A stretch of 64,000 bases of DNA from Corallococcus coralloides DSM 2259 (lineage in GTDB: Bacteria > Myxococcota > Myxococcia > Myxococcales > Myxococcaceae). Shown one piece after another: positions 57,649 to 64,000 of the stretch. Under the pieces are notes generated by a model that ran no database searches, was not told where the DNA came from, and saw nothing but the letters and a program-made list of their open reading frames with translations. Each line of letters starts with the position of its first letter. Position 1 is the first letter of the stretch. Made by a program: the position numbers and the translations under genes. The DNA lies in the NCBI RefSeq assembly GCF_000255295.1, contig NC_017030.1, positions 4,278,001 through 4,342,000 on the forward strand. Reading direction: 5' to 3'.

Positions 57649-60624
57649 ATGCGCAAATGGGTCTTCATCGCGGCGGCCGCCGTGCTGGCGCTCGCCGCCA
57701 TCGTGCTGGGGCCCCGGTGGGGCGCTCCCGCCGCGCGCCCCGTCTCTCCTGTCTCCGCCAGTTCCATCCGTCAGGGGATGCCCGCCTTCCACGCGGTGGC
57801 GGTGTCGTCCGGCGCGCAGGAGGGGCTGACGCTCACCGGGCGGGTGCTGGACGGCAACGGCCGGCCGGTGGCGGACGCGGAGGTGTCGCTCGCGGCTTCC
57901 GCGGAGCGGACGCTGGCGGACGTGCGCTGCGACGAGTGCGGCCTGGCGCTCCTGGCCTGCACCGCGCACGAGACGGCGCTGCACACGCGGGCCTTCTTCG
58001 AACAGCAGCAGGGCTTCCTCACCGCACGCGCCACGGTGCGCTCGGACGCGGAGGGGAAGTTCCGCTTCGAGCACCTGGCAGGCGTGTCCTTCACGGTGTG
58101 GGCGCGCTCGGCGGGGCTGGGCGTGGCGCTCAAGGACCGGGCCGCGCCGGGTGAGGCGGTGGAGCTGTACCTGCCGCCCCTGCGGAGCATCACCGGCACG
58201 GTGGTGGATGACTCCGGGCAGGCGAGGCCGGGGGCACGCGTGCGCGCGGTGTCGCGCAAGGTGCCGCTGCCCTTCGAGGCCGTGGCGGGCGCGGGCGGGA
58301 CCTTCACGCTGTCGGGCCTGGGCGAGGGCCCGTTCTACGTGCTCGCGGACGCGGAGGGCTTCCAGCCCGCGGTGGCGCAGCACGTGGAGGCGGACTCGCA
58401 GCCGCTGCGCCTGAAGCTGACGCCGTCGCGCACGCTGGAGGTGCGCGTGACGCGCGACGGGGCACCCGCGGCGGCGACGGTGCGGCTGCGCGGCGACCAC
58501 CTGACGCGCGAGGAGCACGCGAAGGCGGAGGGCGGGCCGGTGCGCTTCAACGGCCTGTACCCGGATGAGGTGGTGGTGACGGCGGAGGCGCCGGGCTTCG
58601 GCTCCGCGCCCCAGACGCTCACGCTGTCGCAGCGGGTGACGCAGGTGACGCTGGTGCTGGAGGCCGCGGGCCGGTTGCTCGTCACGATTGTGGACGAGGA
58701 GGGCCAGCCGGTGCCCAACCCGCAGCTGCTCCTGCGCACGGTGGCGGGCGACCTCATCCGGCGCGACGCGGTGCCCACTGGAGCCCTGGCGGAGCTGGGG
58801 CCGCTGGCGCCCGGCGAGTATGTGCTGGAGGGGCAGGCGGAGGGCTTCACCGCGGCGCAGCTGCCCGCGCGCGTGACGCCGGGCGAGACGCCGCTGGAGC
58901 TGGAGCTGGCGAAGGCCACGGTCATCAGCGGGCAGGTCATCGACGAGTACGGCCGGCCCGCGGCGGGCGTGTCCGTGCTCGTGCAGCCCACGGGCGGCGT
59001 GGTGAACGCGGGCGAGGACGGCCACTTCACGGCGCAGGTGCCCATGCCGGGGCTCTACACGCTGCACGCGCACCACTCCGAGTGGGGTGGCGGCAGCGTG
59101 CAGGCGTCAGCTCCCGCGACGGACGTGACGCTGTCGCTGGAGGCGAAGGCGGGCGCGGACGTGACGGTGACCAGCGGTGGCCGCCGGGTCGAGGGCGCGG
59201 ACGTGACGATGTGGGCGGATCCGGAGAACATCTTCCGCAGCGACCGCCCCTCCGGGCCGGACGGCGTGGTGCCCATGCGGGGCCTGCCGCCGGGCACGTA
59301 CCAGCTGGTGGCGTCGCATCCGGAGTACCTGCCATCGAGTCCCCGGCCGGTGACGGTGCAGGACGGGGCGAAGCAGCAGGTGACGGTGGAACTGGAGGCG
59401 GGCGCGCAGCTGACGGGCGACGTGGTGGACGAGGACGGCCAGCCGGTGGTGGGCGCGGCGATGAGCGTGGCGCCGCGCGTGGCGGAGCCGACGCAGTCGG
59501 ACTCGAGCGGCCACTTCGAGTTCCGCGCGCTGCGGCCGGATCGCACCTACGTGGTGGAGGCGCGGCACGCGAGCTACGAGCCGATGGAGCGGCCGCAGGG
59601 CAAGCCGGGCGGGCCGCCGGTGCAGGTGAAGATGCGCCGGCGCACGACGTTCCGGGGCCGCGTGGTGGATGACTCGAACCAGCCGGTGCGCCGCTTCCGG
59701 GTGGACGAGCACGACGTGAACAGCCCGGACGGGCGCTTCGAACTGCCGCTGTCCACGGCGGGGGACCGGCTCATCGTCGCGGTGGACGCGGCGGGGTACG
59801 AGCCGCAGGTGGTGGACCGTCCCGCGACGCCGCAGGACATGGGCGACATCGTGTTGGTGAAGGCCCCGTCGGTGTCCGGGCGGGTGCGGGATGCGTCGGG
59901 CGGCGCGGTGCCGGACGCGGTGGTGACGTGCGACGTGTGCGACGGGTCGGTGCTGTCCGGGCCGGACGGCAACTTCACGCTGGCGAGTCCGCCCTTCGTG
60001 CCGCGCTTCACGGTGTCCGCGCGCAAGGGCAAGGTGAGCGGCACGCAGGAGGTGCCGCGAGGCAGCACGGCGCCGGTGGAGCTGACCCTCAAGCCCGCGA
60101 CGCACCTGACGGGCCGGGTGTACCTGGCGGACGGGAAGCCCGCGGCGGGCGCGCAGGTGGAGGGGCTCAACGCGGACCGCAGCGAGACGGTGTCGCTGAT
60201 CACGGGCGCGGATGGCAGCTACAGCGCGGACCTGGCGCCGGGCAACTACCGCTTCGTGGTGGGAGGGCGCGGGACGGGCCAGCCGGCGGTGGTGGTGCGG
60301 GTGGCGGGCACGGACATGACGCTGGACCTGGGGCCGGTGCCGGGGACGGGCTCCGTGACCGTGCTGATCCAACCGGAGCGGGGCAAGGCGCTGTGGGTGG
60401 TGCCAGGTGACGTGGGCACGGTGGGCAATCCGCCCACGGAGCTGTTGCGCTCGCCCTTCGCGCAGCTGGTGTACCAGCCCATGTCGGAGCGGGTGGTGGT
60501 GCAGGGGCTGCGGCCGGGCAGGTACACGCTGGTGTGGGGCTACTTCCACGCGGAGATGCCCGGGTCGGGCCCGGTGGTGCGCTCGGTGGACGTTCCCAGT
60601 CAGGGTGAGGTGTCCCTGCGGTAG
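57649..60624 (+). CDS. Exported multi-domain carboxypeptidase-regulatory-like repeat protein
   Basis: A 991-residue protein with one N-terminal hydrophobic segment (FIAAAAVLALAAIVLGP), which may anchor or be cleaved. About nine or ten CarboxypepD_reg-like/transthyretin-fold repeats follow, recognisable by ITGTVVDDSGQARPGARV, VISGQVIDEYGRPAAGVSV, LTGDVVDEDGQPVVGAAM, VSGRVRDASGGAVPDAVV and LTGRVYLADGKPAAGAQV. Two CxxC sites (RCDECG near 90; TCDVCDG near 765) interrupt repeats. Such proteins are envelope scaffolds or adhesins of unknown partner in myxobacteria. Confidence 0.85.
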   Translation: MRKWVFIAAAAVLALAAIVLGPRWGAPAARPVSPVSASSIRQGMPAFHAVAVSSGAQEGLTLTGRVLDGNGRPVADAEVSLAASAERTLADVRCDECGLALLACTAHETALHTRAFFEQQQGFLTARATVRSDAEGKFRFEHLAGVSFTVWARSAGLGVALKDRAAPGEAVELYLPPLRSITGTVVDDSGQARPGARVRAVSRKVPLPFEAVAGAGGTFTLSGLGEGPFYVLADAEGFQPAVAQHVEADSQPLRLKLTPSRTLEVRVTRDGAPAAATVRLRGDHLTREEHAKAEGGPVRFNGLYPDEVVVTAEAPGFGSAPQTLTLSQRVTQVTLVLEAAGRLLVTIVDEEGQPVPNPQLLLRTVAGDLIRRDAVPTGALAELGPLAPGEYVLEGQAEGFTAAQLPARVTPGETPLELELAKATVISGQVIDEYGRPAAGVSVLVQPTGGVVNAGEDGHFTAQVPMPGLYTLHAHHSEWGGGSVQASAPATDVTLSLEAKAGADVTVTSGGRRVEGADVTMWADPENIFRSDRPSGPDGVVPMRGLPPGTYQLVASHPEYLPSSPRPVTVQDGAKQQVTVELEAGAQLTGDVVDEDGQPVVGAAMSVAPRVAEPTQSDSSGHFEFRALRPDRTYVVEARHASYEPMERPQGKPGGPPVQVKMRRRTTFRGRVVDDSNQPVRRFRVDEHDVNSPDGRFELPLSTAGDRLIVAVDAAGYEPQVVDRPATPQDMGDIVLVKAPSVSGRVRDASGGAVPDAVVTCDVCDGSVLSGPDGNFTLASPPFVPRFTVSARKGKVSGTQEVPRGSTAPVELTLKPATHLTGRVYLADGKPAAGAQVEGLNADRSETVSLITGADGSYSADLAPGNYRFVVGGRGTGQPAVVVRVAGTDMTLDLGPVPGTGSVTVLIQPERGKALWVVPGDVGTVGNPPTELLRSPFAQLVYQPMSERVVVQGLRPGRYTLVWGYFHAEMPGSGPVVRSVDVPSQGEVSLR

Positions 60625-60664
60625 TCGTGTTGCGACCGGGCGGGCTGGCGCGTAATGAAGCCGC

Positions 60665-61882
60665 ATGGACGCATCCGCATTGAAGGGTCGCCGCATCATC
60701 GTCGGCGTGGGTGGCGGCATCGCGGCGTACAAGGCCTGCGAGCTGGTGCGTGAGTTGGGCCGCGCTGGCGCGGAGGTGCGAGTGGCCATGACAGAGGCCG
60801 CGCGCCAGTTCGTCACCCCGCTGACCTTCCAGGCGCTCGTGGGGCACCCGCCGCTCACGGACTACTTCGACCCGGCGCAGGAGGGGAACTTCGGCCACCT
60901 GGACCTGGCCCGCTGGGGCGAGCTCTACGTGGTGGCGCCCGCGACGGCGGACCTGATCGCGAAGATTCGAGCGGGCTTCGGCGGTGACGCGGTGACGACG
61001 TCGCTGCTGGCCTTCAAGGGGCCGGTGGTGCTGGCGCCCGCGATGAATGTCGCGATGTGGGAGAACGCGCGGACGCAGGAGAACGTGGAGTCGCTGCTGA
61101 AGGAAGCGCGCTTCAGCACGGTGGGGCCGGGCGCGGGGATGCTGGCGTGCGGCGACGTGGGCTCGGGGCGGCTGGCGGACGTGGGCGCCATCGTGTCCGC
61201 GGTGGTGGCGAGGCTGGGAGGCGGTCCGCTCACGGGCAAGACGGTGCTGGTGACGGCGGGCCCCACGCGCGAGTACCTGGATCCGGTCCGGTTCATCTCC
61301 AATCCGTCCACGGGGAAGATGGGCCTGGCGCTGGCGCACGAGGCACGGGCGTTGGGCGCGAAGGTGACGGTGGTGTTGGGCCCGGTGGGCGCGGTGGACC
61401 GCACGGGGTTGGAAGTGGTGGACGTGGTGAGCGCGGAAGACATGGCGCGCGAGGTGCTTTCGCGCGTGGAAACCGCGGACGCGTTCATCGCCACGGCGGC
61501 GGTGAGCGACTGGAGGCCGGAGACGCGCGCGCCGCAGAAGGTGAAGAAGGGCGAGGGCCCGGAAAATCTCAAGTTGGTGCGCACGCCGGATGTGTTGCTG
61601 GAGGCGTCTCGCAAGGTGGCGGGGAGGGCGAAGCGGCCGGTGCTGGTGGGCTTCGCGGCGGAGACGGAGCGGGTCGTGGAGCACGCGCGCGAGAAGCTGG
61701 AGCGCAAGGAGCTGGACGCCATCGTCGCCAACGACGTCACCGCGGAGGGCGCGGGGTTCGGGACGGATACGAACCGGGTGACGGTGATCTCGCGCAGTGG
61801 CCCGGACCGGGTGCTGCAGGGCAGCAAGCGCGCGGTGGCGGGGGAGATTTTGTCGCTGCTGCTCGTGTCACCGCGCGGCTGA
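60665..61882 (+). CDS. coaBC: Bifunctional phosphopantothenoylcysteine decarboxylase/synthetase
   Basis: A 405-residue CoaBC. The flavin CoaC domain (about 1-185) has GVGGGIAAYKACELVRELG, the active-site His in FGHLDLARW, PAMNVAMWENARTQEN and the Cys of GMLACGDVGSGR. The CoaB domain (about 200-400) has VLVTAGPTREYLDPVRFISNPSTGKMG, FIATAAVSDWRPE and VGFAAETE...ANDV. It makes 4'-phosphopantetheine from 4'-phosphopantothenate and cysteine in CoA synthesis. It is normally essential. Its 3' end overlaps the convergent NTF2-like gene by 15 bp. Confidence 0.96.
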   Translation: MDASALKGRRIIVGVGGGIAAYKACELVRELGRAGAEVRVAMTEAARQFVTPLTFQALVGHPPLTDYFDPAQEGNFGHLDLARWGELYVVAPATADLIAKIRAGFGGDAVTTSLLAFKGPVVLAPAMNVAMWENARTQENVESLLKEARFSTVGPGAGMLACGDVGSGRLADVGAIVSAVVARLGGGPLTGKTVLVTAGPTREYLDPVRFISNPSTGKMGLALAHEARALGAKVTVVLGPVGAVDRTGLEVVDVVSAEDMAREVLSRVETADAFIATAAVSDWRPETRAPQKVKKGEGPENLKLVRTPDVLLEASRKVAGRAKRPVLVGFAAETERVVEHAREKLERKELDAIVANDVTAEGAGFGTDTNRVTVISRSGPDRVLQGSKRAVAGEILSLLLVSPRG

Positions 61883-62329
61883 GCGCTTCGGCGTCATCAG
61901 CCGCAGCATGAAGCGCGCGAAGGCGTTGGGCGGCTGGATGCGGGTGTTCTGGAAGGCGGTGAAGAACCAGACGCCTTCACGCTTCACGGCGACCATGGTC
62001 TGGATGGAGCGGCGCCCCTTGGGAGCCTTGCGCTGCCAGCGCAGCTTGATGACGCCTTCGGTGTGGATGAGCGCCACGTCCGGCGCGAGGAAGCGCAGGG
62101 ACTTCACTTCTCCGTCGAGCTGCGAGCCCCGGAGGACACCGTCGAAGAGGGCCTGGTGGGCTTCGGCATTGGCCTGTCGTCCCTGGATGTGGCTGCCGTC
62201 GAAGGCGACGTAGTCCACGTCCTCCGTGAAACAGGCGGCGTAGGCCTGGGCATCGCCCTGGTTCCAGCACTCGTAGAGCCGCTGCATGCGCTCCCGGATG
62301 GCGGCGGCTTCGGTGGCTTCGTGGGACAT
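61868..62329 (-). CDS. NTF2-like (SnoaL-type) protein
   Basis: A 153-residue cone-shaped alpha+beta protein: IRERMQRLYECWNQGDAQAYAACFTEDVDYVAFDGSHIQGRQANAEAHQALFDG, then LRFLAPDVALIHTEGVIKLRWQ and AVKREGVWFFTAFQNTRI. This is the SgcJ/EcaC-type oxidoreductase-like DUF4440 pattern. It may be an enzyme or binding protein; ligand unknown. It is divergent from a LysR regulator 63 bp away, which may control it. Confidence 0.85.
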   Translation of the reverse strand: MSHEATEAAAIRERMQRLYECWNQGDAQAYAACFTEDVDYVAFDGSHIQGRQANAEAHQALFDGVLRGSQLDGEVKSLRFLAPDVALIHTEGVIKLRWQRKAPKGRRSIQTMVAVKREGVWFFTAFQNTRIQPPNAFARFMLRLMTPKRSAAR

Positions 62330-62348
62330 GGAGGACCTCGCTTTCTGC

Positions 62349-62396
62349 GTCCATGACTACGGCCCCTGGGGCATCTCCACCAGTGATGGTCCATGA
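62349..62396. promoter_or_regulatory. Direct repeats in the NTF2-like/LysR divergent region
   Basis: GTCCATGA occurs at 62349-62356 and 62389-62396, 40 bp apart and on the same DNA face (about four turns). The second copy overlaps the LysR start. This could be a regulator binding pair, but the motif is short. Confidence 0.3.
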
Positions 62397-63331
62397 TGGT
62401 TAGAATCACGGGCGTGAATCTCTCCGCCATCGACCTCAACTTGTTCCTCGTGCTGCACGCGGTGCTGGAGTCCGGCAGTGCGACCGGTGCGGCGCGGGAG
62501 CTTCACGTCACGCAATCCGCGGTGAGCAATGCGCTGGCTCGGTTGCGCGACGTGCTGGGAGACCCGCTGGTGGTGCGCAGCGGACGGGGGCTGGTGCCGA
62601 CGCCACGGTGCGAAGAATTGCGGCCGTTCATCGCGTCCGCCGTGGGTCAGCTTCAGCTGGCGTTGGAGGGAGGGCAGGGCTTCAAGCCGGAGACGTGCAC
62701 GCGGACCTTCACCGTGGCGGGCGCGGACCACCACGGAGTCTCCGATGTGCCGAAGCTCGCGGCGCTGTTCGCGAAGCGTCTTCCTGCCGCGCTCCTGCGC
62801 GTGGTGAGCATCGACTACCTCGTGGAGCGGGATGGTCTCACCACGGGAGCGGTGGACGTGGCGCTGGGGCCACCGGAGGCCACGGGGCCGGGGTGCCACG
62901 CCGAACCGCTGTACACGGATGACGCCGTGCTGCTCGTGCGCCGCGACCATCCGCGCGTCCGGGGCAAGACGCTGACGAAAGCGCTCTACAACACGTCGAA
63001 GCACATCGACCTGCACCTCGCGGAAGGCCGTCCGGGCATCGGACACCAGCAGCACGCGCGCATCCTCAAGGAACACGGGCTCACGCGGGAGGTGGGGCTC
63101 GCCGTCCCACACTTCTTCGCGGCAGCGATGGCGGCGGCCCGCTCCGACCTGGTGGCCGGAGTGCCCCGCCGCGTCGCCAAGGCCTTCTGCGACATGCTGC
63201 CCCTGCGCACGGTGGAGATGCCCTTTCCCTCACCGCGCATGACCAAGTGCCTCATCTGGCACACCCGGACGGATGCGGATCCGGGGGCGCGCTATTTCCG
63301 TTCGCTCGTCGTTGAGGCGCTCAGGGAATGA
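62393..63331 (+). CDS. LysR-family transcriptional regulator
   Basis: A 312-residue LTTR. The winged HTH is LNLFLVLHAVLESGSATGAARELHVTQSAVSNALARLRDVLGDPLVVRSGRGLVPTPR, and the effector domain starts TRTFTVAGADHHGVSDVPKLAALF and resembles the PBP2-type fold. Start: ATG at 62393, or GTG at 62414, which would sit six residues before the HTH; neither has a clear ribosome site. It probably regulates the divergent NTF2-like gene and itself. Confidence 0.9.
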   Translation: MMVRITGVNLSAIDLNLFLVLHAVLESGSATGAARELHVTQSAVSNALARLRDVLGDPLVVRSGRGLVPTPRCEELRPFIASAVGQLQLALEGGQGFKPETCTRTFTVAGADHHGVSDVPKLAALFAKRLPAALLRVVSIDYLVERDGLTTGAVDVALGPPEATGPGCHAEPLYTDDAVLLVRRDHPRVRGKTLTKALYNTSKHIDLHLAEGRPGIGHQQHARILKEHGLTREVGLAVPHFFAAAMAAARSDLVAGVPRRVAKAFCDMLPLRTVEMPFPSPRMTKCLIWHTRTDADPGARYFRSLVVEALRE

Positions 63332-64000
63332 CCTTGCGGCGGCGGTAGTCCGCGAAGACCTCGCGGAAACTCGCCTCGGTTTCGATGTGCCCCGGGAACC
63401 CATGGCGGCGCGCCTTGGACGGGTCCGCGAGGAAGTCGAAGTTGATCGAGAACACCCCTTGGGCATGACGCCAGGGGTTGATGTCCCTGTACGGATTGGG
63501 AGCGAGCCCGTGCTTCGCGACCATCGCGTCCCACAGCGGCGCCTTGTCCGCCATCACGTCGATCAGTGACATGGGCAGGGGAGGGGCCACCTCCAGGCCG
63601 AACATGCGGGCGATCTTCGGCCACAGTTCGCTCCACCTGAACTGATCGCCGTTGTTGATGTTGAAGGCCTGGTTCGCAGCCTTGGGGCTCGTCGCCGCCC
63701 ACAGCATGGCGTGCGCCAGCAGCCTCGCGTCCGTGACGTCCATGAGGATGTCGTACGCGGATGGCGGCCCGGGGAAGCGCAGCGGGATGCCCAGCTCCTT
63801 CGACATGGACGCGTACACCGAGATGGCCAGCCCCGCGTTCATCGGCGTGCCCATCGCGTAGCCCACCACGACGGACGGGCGGAGCGCGGACCACGTCCAC
63901 GCCTTGCCCTGCTGCCTCTGCTCCAGGAAGTCCTGCTGCTCCACGTTGAACTCAGGAGGCATGTGATGCGCGTCCGTCTCCCGGGCGGGCGTCTTGAACG
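63321..64000 (-). CDS. SDR-family reductase (PRISE/progesterone 5-beta-reductase-like), 5'-truncated by the window edge
   Basis: The visible 225 codons are the C-terminal two-thirds of a NAD(P)-dependent extended SDR. The frame stays open to the window end and reads FKTPARETDAHHMPPEFNVE, which in this family lies in mid-protein. The active-site region and substrate lobe are visible (ALRPSVVVGYAMGTPMN, FNINNGDQFRWSELWPKIARMFGLE). Family members are about 355 residues and reduce enones. Internal Met 63962 is not the start. Its end overlaps the LysR gene end by 11 bp. Confidence 0.85.
   Translation of the reverse strand, partial: FKTPARETDAHHMPPEFNVEQQDFLEQRQQGKAWTWSALRPSVVVGYAMGTPMNAGLAISVYASMSKELGIPLRFPGPPSAYDILMDVTDARLLAHAMLWAATSPKAANQAFNINNGDQFRWSELWPKIARMFGLEVAPPLPMSLIDVMADKAPLWDAMVAKHGLAPNPYRDINPWRHAQGVFSINFDFLADPSKARRHGFPGHIETEASFREVFADYRRRKVIP

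Overview
The window is GC-rich (roughly two-thirds G+C by eye). It carries markers typical of predatory myxobacteria of the Myxococcaceae (Corallococcus/Myxococcus type): several Ser/Thr kinases with PEGA or TPR-like tails, FHA and PP2C signalling proteins, a paired DUF1552/DUF1592 secreted system, many lipoproteins, and densely packed genes on both strands. This placement rests on gene content only. No rRNA was seen, and one tRNA (CAU anticodon) lies near 29.6 kb.

Layout. 0-9 kb: a 5'-truncated GH15 glycosidase, an ArsR/AHSA1 pair with an operator palindrome, the DUF1592-DUF1552 pair, a secreted beta-helix protein, a hypothetical gene and a YccF protein. A 74-bp fragment duplicated from the 3' end of the next kinase lies among them. 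9-17.5 kb: a PEGA pseudokinase, an HtrA protease, a response regulator fused to an HATPase domain that lacks the usual His, agmatinase, a YjbR protein, a quinone oxidoreductase and an MgtE-like transporter. 17.5-27 kb: YacG, a flippase-like membrane protein, a GDT1-type cation exporter behind a yybP-ykoY manganese riboswitch, an alcohol dehydrogenase, and overlapping alkylation-repair genes (Ada-AlkA fusion and Ogt). 27-33 kb: an unusual DnaJ-zinc-finger membrane protein, the tRNA, a probable frameshifted lipoprotein, YkvA, a small Cys-rich secreted protein and a Ser/Thr kinase.

33.2-44.0 kb is the most interesting stretch. Five + strand genes form an apparent operon: an HlyD-like adaptor, an ABC exporter with an intact C39 (double-glycine) peptidase domain, a second ABC exporter whose C39-like domain is degenerate, a TolC/NodT-like outer-membrane lipoprotein, and a 582-residue protein I do not recognise. 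An aminoglycoside-phosphotransferase-fold kinase follows. Divergent from them is a 14-codon gene (MKIKIHVRGGPKAR) with its own near-consensus promoter, a strong Shine-Dalgarno and a terminator hairpin. I read this as a candidate undescribed peptide (RiPP-like) production and export cassette. Its codon style differs from the neighbours, and a truncated gene fragment sits at its left edge, which suggests acquisition by transfer.

44-64 kb returns to ordinary chromosome: an outer-membrane protein, a CBS protein, Rnk-like factor, histidine kinase, acetyltransferase, VOC protein, FAD-linked oxidase, dienelactone hydrolase, AraC regulator, RluA-type pseudouridine synthase, tautomerase, FHA protein, PP2C phosphatase fused to a cyclic-nucleotide-binding domain, a 991-residue repeat protein, CoaBC, an NTF2-like protein, a LysR regulator and a truncated short-chain reductase at the right edge.
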